The translations under genes were made by a program, and so were the position numbers. Below the pieces are notes generated by a model. That model was not told the DNA's origin. It searched no databases and saw nothing but the letters and a program-made list of their open reading frames with translations. This document shows positions 18,580 through 27,264 of a stretch of DNA of 64,000 nt, in pieces (position 1 is the first letter of the stretch; every line of letters starts with the position of its first letter). This stretch comes from Natronorubrum aibiense. Lineage in GTDB: Archaea > Halobacteriota > Halobacteria > Halobacteriales > Natrialbaceae. Location of the stretch: the NCBI RefSeq assembly GCF_009392895.1, contig NZ_CP045488.1, forward strand, positions 3,162,001 through 3,226,000, in the 5' to 3' direction.

Positions 18580-19293
18580 ATGTCGGTATCGCCGAAACGA
18601 GGGCGACAGCTCGCCGCTGCAGTCGTATTCGGGACGATCGTCGTCGCGAGCGTCCTCGTTTCCCCGGGCGAACTGTTCGGGGTCGTCGAGTCGATCGCTG
18701 CCGATCCCTATCTGTTCGGGCTCGTTGTGATCGGTCTCTATCTTCTGCGACCGCTGTTCGTTCTGCCGACGACGCCGCTCGCGGTCGTCGTCGGCTACGG
18801 CTACGGCGTCGCCCTCGGGGTTCCGGTCGCGCTGGTCGGCGTCGTCACGACCGTCGTTCCCGTCTTTCTCGCTGCACGCTGGCTCGGCGCTGGAGCGACA
18901 GAGACAGCCACAGCGTTGCGGGGTGGCTGGTTTGGGGCACTACTCGAGCGAACTGGAACGACCGTCTCACGGTACTACGAGACTGCGGGACCGGTCCGCG
19001 GTGTCGTCGTCTCGCGGCTGGCACCGATCCCGTCGGACGTCTCGACGTGTGCGGCGGCGGTCAGCGATGTCCGACTTCGCGAACTCGTGGTCGGGACGGC
19101 CATCGGCGAACTGCCGTGGACGATCGCGGCGGTCGTCGTCGGTGCGTCGACGGCGACGGTGACGACGGACGGACTCGGCGAACTCGGCGTGCCACTGACG
19201 GTTGGCTGTCTGCTCGCTGCGATGGCGTTGCTCGCCGGACCCGTGTATCGACTCGTTCGATCGTGGCGACGCCAGCGGACTGTCGACTCATAA
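18580..19293 (+). CDS. TVP38/TMEM64 (DedA-like) membrane protein
   Basis: The 237-residue protein has about six membrane segments. The central region LLRPLFVLPTTPLAVVVGYGYG followed by GVALVGVVTTVVPVFLAARWLG and the later RLAPIPSDVSTCAAAVSDVRLRELVVGTAIGELPW are typical of the SNARE-associated/VTT domain of TVP38 proteins. Family members are implicated in phospholipid flipping and membrane homeostasis, so a lipid-related role in the cytoplasmic membrane is likely. The start at 18580 directly follows an AATAGTTT promoter-like stretch. The palindromic mobile element lies 45 bases after its stop. Confidence 0.8.
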   Translation: MSVSPKRGRQLAAAVVFGTIVVASVLVSPGELFGVVESIAADPYLFGLVVIGLYLLRPLFVLPTTPLAVVVGYGYGVALGVPVALVGVVTTVVPVFLAARWLGAGATETATALRGGWFGALLERTGTTVSRYYETAGPVRGVVVSRLAPIPSDVSTCAAAVSDVRLRELVVGTAIGELPWTIAAVVVGASTATVTTDGLGELGVPLTVGCLLAAMALLAGPVYRLVRSWRRQRTVDS

Positions 19294-19337
19294 CGAAACC
19301 GGACTCGAGTCGACTAGATTCAGACGGCAGCAGAGAA

Positions 19338-19421
19338 TATAGTAGCCACTGAAAGTCAATGCACACCGCATCGCACGACGGCTGTGCGATGCGTGTGTAA
19401 ATCGTTTCAGTTGTTACTATA
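19338..19421. mobile_element. 84-base palindromic MITE, copy 1
   Basis: The element begins TATAGTAGCCACTGAAA and ends with the near reverse complement TTTCAGTTGTTACTATA, so it has imperfect terminal inverted repeats of about 17 bases. Its centre holds an inner palindrome (CGCATCGCAC / GTGCGATGCG), so the whole sequence can fold into one long hairpin. It encodes nothing. An inverted copy differing at one base of 84 lies at 37363-37446. Size, terminal repeats and multiple copies fit a non-autonomous miniature transposable element; the parent insertion sequence cannot be named. Flanking TA dinucleotides may be target duplications. Confidence 0.8.
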
Positions 19422-19440
19422 GGTTGCCGACAAAACCCGA

Positions 19441-20211
19441 TCAGTTGCTCGTGTGGTCGTCGTCCGACAACTCGAGGTCGGGCTCCTCGCCGCGGTGGGC
19501 TGCGAGCGCTTCCTCGATCGTCAACTCACCCGACGCGACTCGCCGAGCAAGCAGTTCGTCGATCGCCCGGTTTTCCTCGCTCTGTTCGCGCGAGCGGTCT
19601 TTGATTACCTGGAGCTCGCCCGCCGTCGGCTCGATCTCTCGCGTGTCGACGACCTCGCCCTCAAGGCGCGCGATGTTGACGGCCGCGAGCACGTCACCCA
19701 TTCCTCGCGTCCCCGTGCCCAGGTAGGGCGTCGTGCCGGTTTCGTCGACGAGTTCGACTCGCACGTCCTCCAAGTCGTTGACGAGCTTCGACCCCTGAAT
19801 CCGTGAGCCGTCGCCGATGCGGACGATGGGAGCGGTCGCCTTGGCCGCCTCGCGCTGGATCACGTCGACGGCGTCCGAAAGGGGCACCTGAAAGGCGGCG
19901 ACGACCATCTCTCCCGCGAGGATAGCGATGCCGGGTTTGCGGCCCGGATCGACGCCGATGATCGTTCGACCGCCGTTCCCTCGAACGGCGGTGAGCGCCT
20001 GATCGACGGCGCGTCTCGGGGCGTCCGGCTCCGCGACGATCGTCGTCGCGTCCTCGAACGCGTCGGCGTGGTCGGAGCCGGTAACGACGACCGTCGTTCG
20101 GTCCGGTAACTCGGCGTCCGGCTCGACGGTCGTAAACTCGGTCCCACGGTCGCGGAGTTCGGTGACGACGCCGTGGTAGACCTCGAAATCTTCGGTGGCG
20201 ACGACGATCAC
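19441..20211 (-). CDS. YqgF/RuvC-like RNase H-fold protein adjacent to radB
   Basis: The 256-residue protein has an N-terminal Rossmann-like segment (1-70), then an RNase H-fold domain starting IIGVDPGRKPGIAIL (D88). The VDETGTT stretch (E157) parallels the DExxTT motif of YqgF nucleases, and GDVLAAVNIA (D173) matches the last acidic motif of RuvC-like enzymes. The triad D88-E157-D173 is therefore complete, suggesting a structure-specific nuclease. A basic/helical C-terminal tail follows. It resembles the N-terminal domain of the larger archaeal COG2433 proteins but is much shorter. It is divergent from radB, with about 120 bases between starts, which supports a role in recombination. Confidence 0.7.
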   Translation of the reverse strand: MIVVATEDFEVYHGVVTELRDRGTEFTTVEPDAELPDRTTVVVTGSDHADAFEDATTIVAEPDAPRRAVDQALTAVRGNGGRTIIGVDPGRKPGIAILAGEMVVAAFQVPLSDAVDVIQREAAKATAPIVRIGDGSRIQGSKLVNDLEDVRVELVDETGTTPYLGTGTRGMGDVLAAVNIARLEGEVVDTREIEPTAGELQVIKDRSREQSEENRAIDELLARRVASGELTIEEALAAHRGEEPDLELSDDDHTSN

Positions 20212-20333
20212 ACGCCGGTCTTCGACGCGAACGTGAATAAACGTACGCGAATCCGGTTCGTCGATCGGTCACTGCGAGGGACTCGAGCGCTCGGTTCCGG
20301 GGCCTTTTTCCTCGGTACCTGCAAACTCGAACC

Positions 20334-21041
20334 GTGAACGACGAGCCGATCCCGACCGGCTGTGGTCCGGTCGACGAGTTACTCGGTGGTGGGTTCGAGC
20401 GCGGGACCGTTACGCAACTGTACGGCCCGCCAGCCGCGGGCAAGACCAATCTGGCACTCTCCGCAGCCGTCGAGACGGCCGCCGACGGCGGCACTGCGGT
20501 CTACATCGACACCGAAGGCGTCTCAGTCGATCGATTCCAGCAGCTGTTGTCTGCCCGCGTCGACGACGGCGATCTCGAGGCCGTCGCTTCGAGGATCGTC
20601 ATCGAAGACGCGCTCGATTTCGAGGAACAGGCCGAAGCCGTCCGCGATGCCGAAGGGTTCGCTGAACGAGCGGACCTGATCGTCCTCGACAGCGCAACCG
20701 GCTTCTATCGCCTCGAGCGAACTGCAGACGGGAACGAAGGTGACGCGCTGCGAAGCGTCGCCCGACAGGTGACCCATCTCCTCTCGCTGGCCCGGAAACA
20801 CGAGCTGGCGGTCGTGCTCACGAATCAGGTCTTTTCGGACCCCGACGCCGACCGCACGCGCGCGCTCGGTGGAAATACGCTCGAGCACTGGACCGGCGTC
20901 GTCCTTCGACTCGAGCGATTTCGCGGCGGGAACCGACGGGCGACCCTCGAGAAACACCGCTCGAAGTCGGCTGGCGAATCGGTGCAGTTCCGGATTACGG
21001 ATCGCGGCCTCGAGGGCGGTGCCGAGTCGCCGCGGCGCTAA
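20334..21041 (+). CDS. radB: RadB recombinase paralog
   Basis: The 235-residue RecA-family ATPase has Walker A GPPAAGKT (31-38), Walker B LIVLDSATG, and the ALGGNTLEHW loop of RadB. It lacks the N-terminal HhH domain of RadA, as expected for RadB, which assists RadA filament formation in homologous recombination. The start is a GTG at 20334, about 25 bases after a T-rich promoter-like stretch (20305-20309). A YqgF/RuvC-like protein is encoded divergently. Confidence 0.9.
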   Translation: MNDEPIPTGCGPVDELLGGGFERGTVTQLYGPPAAGKTNLALSAAVETAADGGTAVYIDTEGVSVDRFQQLLSARVDDGDLEAVASRIVIEDALDFEEQAEAVRDAEGFAERADLIVLDSATGFYRLERTADGNEGDALRSVARQVTHLLSLARKHELAVVLTNQVFSDPDADRTRALGGNTLEHWTGVVLRLERFRGGNRRATLEKHRSKSAGESVQFRITDRGLEGGAESPRR

Positions 21042-21244
21042 CTCCTCGATAGCTGTCTCCCGAACAGTTACCGGACGTCCGGCTGGTCTGGACACGATAC
21101 ATGAACGATTCGTCGGCCCGCGTCGAGCAGCCACTCACGGAGTCGTCGCGAAGAAAAACTGCGGCTGGTTCGGAGGTGGGACGACCTCGAGGGGATGGCG
21201 ACGGGGTCTTTCCGGGCGTTGCAGCCGGTGGCGCGACGGCCCGA

Positions 21245-22402
21245 TTACAGCTCGTTCAGCTTCCGCAGGAGTTGGCCGCGGTACTCCTCGTCGCTCGTGA
21301 TGCCTTTGATCTCTAAGACGTTGCGCTCGAGTTTGTCGATGGCGACGCGGAAAGCGTTCTCCGCACCGTAGCCCTCGCCGGTGCCGGCGACCTGTCCTTT
21401 GTTCGTCCGCAGTCGAATCTGACACTGGACGAGTGGGGTGCCACGGAGTTTCTCGTTGTGCTCGTGGAAGCGCACGTGGGCGTGCATCACCTGCATGTCG
21501 GCGTACTTATCCGAGACGTCCTCGATGCTCTGGACGATCGACTCTCGAGTGATCGTATCGAGCATCGAGATGTTGGTAATCTGGACGTCCATGTGTTCTT
21601 CTTCGGTGAACGTCAGCGCCCGCAGGACGTCCGTCTTGGTGATGACGCCGATGACGACGCGGTCGTCGTCCTTGGGCGTGACCATCAGCCCGGCGTAATC
21701 CTGCTCGAGCATCTGCTCGACGGCGGCTTTGGCCGTCGTGTCGAGCGTCGTCGTCGCGACGGGACTGGTCATAATGTCGTAGATGGGGACGTCGAGCAGT
21801 CGCTGGGAGTCGCCGACGCGGTCGCCGGTCGTCGTCGTGTGGTTCTCTCGGATGACGAAGTCGGCGATGTCGTGAGTCGTGACGACGCCGGAGAGGTAGC
21901 CGTTTTCGTTGACGACGGGCAGGCGAGAGATGCCGTGCTCTCGGAGGTGGTTGATCGCCTTGCCGATCCCGTCGTCTTCCGCGAGCGTGACCGGATCGTC
22001 CGAGTAGACGTCCTCGACGGTGAGCGTATCGAGGTTCTCGAGGACGGCCTCGAGGATCGCATCGTCGCTGATGACGCCCCAGAGGTCGCCGTGTTCGAAC
22101 ACCGGCGCGACCTTCGAGTTGCTCTCGATCAGGACGCGTGCGGTCTCCCGGACGTCCTCGTTCCGATCGACTTTTGGTGCCGGCGAGTTGCGGCTAGGTT
22201 TGATCAGCGCCGAGACTTTGGCGTCGTCTTCGACGTGTGACTGGAGGACCTCTCGTTCGCTGATGACGCCTTCGTACTCCCCGTCATCGGTAACGATAAT
22301 TCCCTTGGGATTGCCGTTGTCAAAGGTCGAACGGACCTTTCCCATACGCGTGCCAACGTCGACTTCGATATATTCCGTGGTAGCGATATCAGCGATATTC
22401 AT
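21245..22402 (-). CDS. Four-CBS-domain protein with C-terminal HPF/RaiA-like domain
   Basis: The 385-residue protein has four CBS motifs (about 8-56, 70-118, 127-180 and 210-262), each with a typical G-hxxxD pattern such as GVISEREVL, GVISDDAIL, GVVTTHDIA and GVITKTDVL. The C-terminal part (about 275-365, VQITNISMLDTITRESIV to AFRVAIDKLERNVL) resembles the ribosome hibernation/sigma54-modulation fold. CBS pairs bind adenosine nucleotides, so the protein may link energy status to ribosome binding. That function is inference from domain families. It is convergent with radB after about 200 bases and divergent from the lycopene cyclase-like gene. Confidence 0.8.
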   Translation of the reverse strand: MNIADIATTEYIEVDVGTRMGKVRSTFDNGNPKGIIVTDDGEYEGVISEREVLQSHVEDDAKVSALIKPSRNSPAPKVDRNEDVRETARVLIESNSKVAPVFEHGDLWGVISDDAILEAVLENLDTLTVEDVYSDDPVTLAEDDGIGKAINHLREHGISRLPVVNENGYLSGVVTTHDIADFVIRENHTTTTGDRVGDSQRLLDVPIYDIMTSPVATTTLDTTAKAAVEQMLEQDYAGLMVTPKDDDRVVIGVITKTDVLRALTFTEEEHMDVQITNISMLDTITRESIVQSIEDVSDKYADMQVMHAHVRFHEHNEKLRGTPLVQCQIRLRTNKGQVAGTGEGYGAENAFRVAIDKLERNVLEIKGITSDEEYRGQLLRKLNEL

Positions 22403-22505
22403 CGTCCTATTTCAGTATACTCACGCCGGGGTTTTGAACATACCGCACGTTCTAGCTGGGTGGGTTCACGCCGGGTGTTTTTGCATGGGACGTTGTATTC
22501 TGTAT

Positions 22506-22814
22506 ATGGCACCTGATATCAGCGTCTTCGGGCGATACACCTACCTCGTAACGGAGCTGTTCTGGGGAGCCGTCGCCGTCCTGTTGCTTCGGCGTGCGGA
22601 CGCGCTCCGAAAAGCCGCTATCACGATCCTCGCACTGTACCCCGTCGCCTACGTCTGGGATCGCTACACGCTCGCCGTCGGCGTCTTCGACATCAACCTC
22701 CGAACAGGGATCGATATCGCTGGCATCCCGCTCGAGGAACACCTCTTTATGGCCGTCGTGCCGGGACTCGTTATCGGCTTTCACGAGACGATCTTCGGCG
22801 ATGAACAGTCATAA
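22506..22814 (+). CDS. Single lycopene-cyclase-domain membrane protein (102 aa)
   Basis: The 102-residue protein has three membrane helices and one complete lycopene cyclase domain signature: an aromatic N-terminal helix (RYTYLVTELFWG), WDRYTLAVGVFDI in the middle, and PLEEHLF (75-81). Full haloarchaeal CrtY has two such domains in one chain, whereas this is only one, like the subunits of heterodimeric cyclases. It could act as a homodimer or with an unseen partner in carotenoid cyclisation or retinal supply. The open frame extends far upstream but overlaps the CBS gene; the ATG at 22506 begins at the first helix. Confidence 0.75.
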   Translation: MAPDISVFGRYTYLVTELFWGAVAVLLLRRADALRKAAITILALYPVAYVWDRYTLAVGVFDINLRTGIDIAGIPLEEHLFMAVVPGLVIGFHETIFGDEQS

Positions 22815-22886
22815 TCGCTATCAGGAACGCGTGTCAGTCGCTGCAACTGACCACGACTGCCTTATTCGGGCACCACGTTCCGTGAG

Positions 22887-23666
22887 ATGATGGATCGACG
22901 TCCTGCAGCCGCCTCGCCCGACGGTGACCGCTCGGATCGGGCCGTCATCGGTGCACTCCTTCGGTTTTTCGTCGCTGTCGCCGTCGTCGGCGCACTCGCC
23001 CTTGGAACTGCAGTGCTGGCACCGACCGTTCTCGAGGATCTCGGCGTCGACGACACCGAGTTCACGGTCCCTGATTCGGTCGACACGGACTCGTTGCCGT
23101 CACCGAGTTCAGATCCGCCGCCGGCCGGCGAGCGCAACCCCTCAGTAACCGATCCGGCCGATCCGAACGAGTCGACTTATCAGACTGACGTCGAGACGGT
23201 CGACTCCGCCACCGTCGAGGACTTCGTCCACGCCGAGGTCAACGATCGGCGGGCCGAGCACGGACTCGAGCCACTCGAGTGGGACGGGACGGTCGCGTCC
23301 GTCTCCCGCGCCCACAGCTACGATATGGCTGATCGGGAGTACTTTGACCATACCAATCCCGACGGGCAAGCACCGATGGACCGCTTTACCGACGTCGACG
23401 ACTACTGTCGGGGCTACGGCGAGAACATCGCTCAGACGTGGGTCGATCGACCCGTCGAAGACCCCGGAACCGGCGACACCGTCCAGCACCAGACTGCAGA
23501 AGGACTCGCGACCGGGCTCGTCAATCAGTGGATGAACTCTACGCCACACCGACAGGCGATCCTCGAGGAGGGCAACACACCCGCTTGGGACCGCGGTGGC
23601 GTCGGCGTTTATATCGCCGACGACGGATCGGTCTACGCATCGCACAACTTCTGTGTCGAGTGGTGA
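22887..23666 (+). CDS. CAP-superfamily (SCP/PR1-like) membrane-anchored extracellular protein
   Basis: The 259-residue protein has a cytoplasmic N-terminus (MMDRRPAAASPDGDRSDR), one membrane helix (about 23-47), a Pro/Asp-rich linker and a CAP domain (about 110-258). CAP motifs are visible: RAHSYDMADREYFDHTNPDG, YGENIAQTW, WMNSTPHRQAILE and GVGVYIADDGSVYASHNFC. The conserved His and Glu residues of the CAP cavity are present. Such proteins are secreted or surface-exposed, and their function in archaea is unknown; some bind lipids or metal. The second methionine could be the true start. Confidence 0.82.
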   Translation: MMDRRPAAASPDGDRSDRAVIGALLRFFVAVAVVGALALGTAVLAPTVLEDLGVDDTEFTVPDSVDTDSLPSPSSDPPPAGERNPSVTDPADPNESTYQTDVETVDSATVEDFVHAEVNDRRAEHGLEPLEWDGTVASVSRAHSYDMADREYFDHTNPDGQAPMDRFTDVDDYCRGYGENIAQTWVDRPVEDPGTGDTVQHQTAEGLATGLVNQWMNSTPHRQAILEEGNTPAWDRGGVGVYIADDGSVYASHNFCVEW

Positions 23667-23758
23667 TCGCGACGCACTGGCGGTACGGTCGACTGGAAAC
23701 AAAACCAGAAACTGCGGTCGACTGACAGACCTTTGGTGCTGGCCGTCGTCGTCTTGGC

Positions 23759-24550
23759 ATGGACGTCTCTGAGACGCTCACCACGGTTTATCAGACGGCG
23801 AACGACCGCGACATCTCCTTTCTCGCGGCCGGATTCGCCTACTACGCGTTCGTCTCGCTGATCCCGCTGGTCTTGCTCGCACTCGTCGTCGGTTCGTTAC
23901 TCGGCGGAGAAGACGCGGCTGAGCGGCTGATCCTCGTCGCCGGTGATTTCCTCCCTGCCGCGGGTGAAGATCTCGTCACCGACGCGTTGACGACCGAATC
24001 CGGGCGCGCAGAAGCGACCGTCGTCGCGCTGGTCGTCGCCACCTGGGGTGCGCTCAAGGTCTTTCGCGGCCTCAGCCTCGCGTTCGATAAGGTCTACGAC
24101 GAAGTCGCCGAAGACACGCTCGTCGACCAGATCAAAGACGGACTCACCGTAATCGTCGCTGGTGCGGGCGCGATGGCGTTGATGATCGTGATCGGGACGA
24201 TCCTCGGGTTCGCCGCCGATCTCGTGCCGTTTGCCGGCCTGTTGAGTTGGGTCACGCTACTGATCGGACTCGTACTCGTGTTTCTGCCGATCTACTACGT
24301 CCTCCCGCCCGTTCCGGTGACGGTCACTGACGTTCTCCCCGGCGCCATCTTCGCTGCCGTGGGCTGGACGATTCTTCAGGTCGGGTTCCAGCTCTATGCC
24401 GCCAACGCCGGCCAGTATCAGGCCTACGGGGCAGTCGGCGTCGTCTTGCTCTTCGTCACCTGGCTGTATTTCGCCGGCATGTTGATCCTCTTTGGCGCGG
24501 TGCTCAACGTCGTGCTCTCGAGACCAGCGCTGGCCGAGCAGTCAGCCTGA
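23759..24550 (+). CDS. YihY/BrkB family inner-membrane protein
   Basis: The 263-residue protein has six predicted membrane helices. The N-terminal DISFLAAGFAYYAFVSLIPLVLLALVVG is the hallmark of YihY/BrkB proteins, and the central ATWGALKVFRGLSLAFDKVY and C-terminal VVLLFVTWLYFAGMLILFGAVLNVV match the family throughout. The family was once mislabelled ribonuclease BN; its real function is unclear, possibly transport. It ends about 110 bases before the acidic protein gene. Confidence 0.82.
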   Translation: MDVSETLTTVYQTANDRDISFLAAGFAYYAFVSLIPLVLLALVVGSLLGGEDAAERLILVAGDFLPAAGEDLVTDALTTESGRAEATVVALVVATWGALKVFRGLSLAFDKVYDEVAEDTLVDQIKDGLTVIVAGAGAMALMIVIGTILGFAADLVPFAGLLSWVTLLIGLVLVFLPIYYVLPPVPVTVTDVLPGAIFAAVGWTILQVGFQLYAANAGQYQAYGAVGVVLLFVTWLYFAGMLILFGAVLNVVLSRPALAEQSA

Positions 24551-24661
24551 GCCACTCCCGCTCGAGTGTGCCGTTCGGCCGTCGTTAATCCGAATGCAGT
24601 CACTCGTTGTGACGGTTCCACTGGGGAACAGTTATGGTCCCTGCAGGGACAGACGTGCACA

Positions 24662-25453
24662 ATGAGCGACGAGCAGCCCTCTACGGACGAGTCAGCAGCC
24701 GACTCAAGCGGGTCGACCGACGCTGACAACGACTCGAGTGACAGTCTCGAGCCCGGCGGCGGCCCCCAACGCGTCGTCTCCGAACAAAGCGTCGACGACA
24801 TCCTCGCCTCGCTCGACGAGACGAAATCGGCGGCCGACGACTCGAGCGACGCAGCCGACGGCACGGCGACCGAAACGGACGACTCCGTGATGACCGAGTT
24901 CGACGAAACCGACATTCCAGCGGCCGATTCGGTCGACGACGAAGCCGACGAGGACAGTAGCCAGCCCAACAGTGCGATAGACCACGAGGACAGCGCCAAC
25001 GTGACAACGGCACCGACATCAACCGAACGAGTGGCCGACGACGCCGCTGCCGGCTCTACAGCCGAGACGGGTATCGACTCCGCGACGGCGATCGATGCGG
25101 CGGCGACGGCGATCCCCGACGACACGGATCTGGACGACGACGCCTCACTCGGGGACCTCGCGGCCCGCATCGAAGACGGCACCGTCACCGGCGCGGACGT
25201 CCGTACCGCCGAGGCGGGTTCGGGACGCGAATCGACGCCCGAGGTCGACGAGATCGACCTCTCGATGGACGACCTCGAAGCGACGCAGGCGCAGTCGACA
25301 CCCTCAAACGACGAGAGAGGGCCTGCAGCATCCGGCATCGGCGATGATGCCGGTCCACTCGCCGGTTCGATCGAGAGCGACGACGGCGACGAAGCGGATG
25401 CAGGGGAGGCGACCGGTTTGGTCGGTCGGATTAAGCGGTGGTTCAGTGGGTGA
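24662..25453 (+). CDS. Extremely acidic, probably disordered protein
   Basis: The 263-residue protein is made largely of Asp, Glu, Ser, Thr and Ala and is predicted disordered. Short more ordered islands are VSEQSVDDILASLDETKSAA (about 40-60), LGDLAARIEDGTVTGADVR, and a basic hydrophobic end LVGRIKRWFSG that may bind a membrane or partner. No enzyme motif is visible. The start at 24662 is chosen because MSDEQPSTDES begins the acidic chain; an upstream in-frame start at 24566 adds cysteine-rich non-haloarchaeal-looking sequence. Function unknown. Confidence 0.6.
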   Translation: MSDEQPSTDESAADSSGSTDADNDSSDSLEPGGGPQRVVSEQSVDDILASLDETKSAADDSSDAADGTATETDDSVMTEFDETDIPAADSVDDEADEDSSQPNSAIDHEDSANVTTAPTSTERVADDAAAGSTAETGIDSATAIDAAATAIPDDTDLDDDASLGDLAARIEDGTVTGADVRTAEAGSGRESTPEVDEIDLSMDDLEATQAQSTPSNDERGPAASGIGDDAGPLAGSIESDDGDEADAGEATGLVGRIKRWFSG

Positions 25454-25502
25454 ACCGAGCGATCTCGGGGCAGTCTGTCCGCACCGACGGTAGATGTGAC
25501 GG

Positions 25503-25510
25503 TATATTTA
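25503..25510 (+). promoter_or_regulatory. TATA-like element for the interrupted gene at 25537
   Basis: TATATTTA lies 27-34 bases before the ATG at 25537. It supports 25537 as the original start of the interrupted small membrane protein gene. Confidence 0.5.
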
Positions 25511-25536
25511 CAATATGGGCTGAGAAAAACAGCGGT

Positions 25537-25818
25537 ATGAATCCCGGTCGATTCGTTTCCGTCTGATTCCTCTATATCGGTGCATTGCTCCTCCTCTCGT
25601 TTCTTTTTGGTGTCGCGTCGGGTGAGTTGCAAGTCGGACTCTCCGCAGCGACGTTCGGCGCACTCGTCCCGAGTATTGCGGCGCTCTTTATCGGCGTTCA
25701 CCGGATCAACAACCCAGCAGAAGAGACGTGGCCGGCCGAGTACGGCGCATGGACGTACGTCGCGTCCCTCTTTCTGGTAGGGATGACTGGCTGGTTGGTG
25801 TACACCTTGATTTGGTAG
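25537..25818 (+). pseudogene. Small two-helix membrane protein interrupted by in-frame TGA at codon 10
   Basis: From the ATG at 25537 the frame reads MNPGRFVSV, then TGA at 25564-25566, then continues without a break as FLYIGALLLLSFLFG... to a stop at 25816-25818. The downstream part has two hydrophobic helices separated by HRINNPAEETWP and ends TLIW. A well-placed TATA element precedes 25537. The stop is one change from TGG (Trp) or CGA (Arg). Alternatives are a restart at the TTG at 25585, which would remove part of helix 1, a sequencing error, or read-through. The protein family is not recognised. Confidence 0.6.
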
Positions 25819-25947
25819 GTTCCGAGGACAGGCTCTCGGCATCCGCCGCCAGAGTCGGCAGCGACTCATCCGGTCTGCTGTGCGTCGGTCCCGGTGCGAC
25901 CGAAGACGGATCGTGATCGCGCCGGTAATTCGGTACGGTGGTCCGTA

Positions 25948-26856
25948 TTAACCGACCAGCGAGATCAGCAGGAACAGCGATCCCATCGAGAGCAGCGTCG
26001 TCACGAAGACGTTCAGCGACGCGAACTCGGTGTCGCCGCCGAGTTCGGCCGCGAAGACGAACGTCGAGACCGCCGTCGGCGTGGCAAACATCACGACTGC
26101 TGCAGTGAACGTCGCCGCGTCGACGGCCAGCGCGGAGAAGACGACCCACGCGAGGGCTGGCATGCAGACGATTTTCAGTGCCACGACGCTGCCGGTCGCA
26201 CCGTAGTCGACCGCCGGTAGGTCGACCTCGAGTGAGGCCCCGACACAGAGCAGCGCGAGCGGGAGCGCCAGCGAGCCGACGATATCGAGGCCGGTCGCGG
26301 CGGGGCCGGGGACTGAGAGACCGAGCGAGCCGACCGACAGGCCGGCGAGCAGGGTCAGCAAGACCGGGTTCGTCGCCAGCTCGCGCAGTTTCGCGCCGAT
26401 CGCGGCGTCGGCACCGTTGAGCGTCGAGAGGATCAGCACCGACAGCGGCAACTGGACCAACGTCACGACTCCGAGGATCACGCTGGCAATCGCCGTCACC
26501 GTCTGGTCGAAAGTTGCGGCGATGAGCGGCACGCCGAGATAGCCGATGTTCGAGTGATACGACTGGATTACGGCCACGCTCTGACGGTCCTTCGAGTCGC
26601 GGTTCCGATGCACGAGCCACGCGACTCCCGCCGTCACGAACAGAACGAGCAACAGCCCCCCGACCAGCGCCGTCGACAGAAGCGTCCCAATCGCCTGCTC
26701 GTACGTGGAGACGAAGATCAGCGCCGGCAGCGCGACGTAGTAGGCCACAGCGTTCAATCGCGTCGTCCGGCCGGCGTCGAGGATACCAGTCGCTCGCAGT
26801 CCGGTTCCGAGAAGCAAGACGACGAGCAATGCCAGCAGCCGACCGAGAACCTCCAT
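25948..26856 (-). CDS. AEC (auxin efflux carrier) family transporter
   Basis: The 302-residue protein has about ten membrane helices in two inverted halves of five, as in AEC transporters. Typical features are HRNRDSKDRQSVAVIQSYHSNIGYLGVPLIAATF at the end of the first half and MPALAWVVFSAL with ATPTAVSTFVFAAELGGD near the end. It likely exports a small organic anion, but the substrate is unknown. It is transcribed toward the interrupted membrane-protein gene; tRNA-Val lies about 150 bases upstream. Confidence 0.82.
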   Translation of the reverse strand: MEVLGRLLALLVVLLLGTGLRATGILDAGRTTRLNAVAYYVALPALIFVSTYEQAIGTLLSTALVGGLLLVLFVTAGVAWLVHRNRDSKDRQSVAVIQSYHSNIGYLGVPLIAATFDQTVTAIASVILGVVTLVQLPLSVLILSTLNGADAAIGAKLRELATNPVLLTLLAGLSVGSLGLSVPGPAATGLDIVGSLALPLALLCVGASLEVDLPAVDYGATGSVVALKIVCMPALAWVVFSALAVDAATFTAAVVMFATPTAVSTFVFAAELGGDTEFASLNVFVTTLLSMGSLFLLISLVG

Positions 26857-27006
26857 ACACGGCTCGAGTCGACTCGCACGTTTTTACCGTTCGGTTGGGG
26901 TTGTCAGTGAGAACATCTCTCAGGATTCGATGGCAACAACTCGACCGGTGAGACTCGAGCGTGGCAGTATCGCTACGCCTCGCTCGTTGTATTAGTTCGT
27001 CAGAAA

Positions 27007-27081
27007 TGGGTTGGGGCAGATTTGAACTGCCGGCCTCCTCCATGTCAAGGAGGTGTCATAACCAGACTAGACCACCAACCC
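27007..27081 (-). tRNA. tRNA-Val (GAC)
   Basis: On the minus strand the 75-base sequence folds with acceptor stem GGGTTGG/CCAACCC, D arm, anticodon stem CCTCC/GGAGG with loop TTGACAT, and T arm GGCAG-TTCAAAT-CTGCC. The anticodon is GAC, so it carries valine. The discriminator base is A at 27007 and CCA is not encoded. No intron. Confidence 0.95.
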
Positions 27082-27264
27082 GCCTGGTTTCGCTTCCGTG
27101 GCGTCCGTCGCCACCTCGTCTGCATTCAATCGTTGCCCGCCACGGTAATTGAAGGTTTCGAATCGGAATCCGTTCGGGTGGGAGCCCCACGCATCCCGCC
27201 GACACGCTTAAGTCGATGTACTCATTTGAACATTACAAGACAACTACGTACATTGGTGTTCACT

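Noticed and set aside
24424-25869. 481-codon Ser/Ala-rich frame on the minus strand
   Set aside because: Mirror image of the acidic Asp/Ser/Thr-rich protein at 24662-25453; no independent features.
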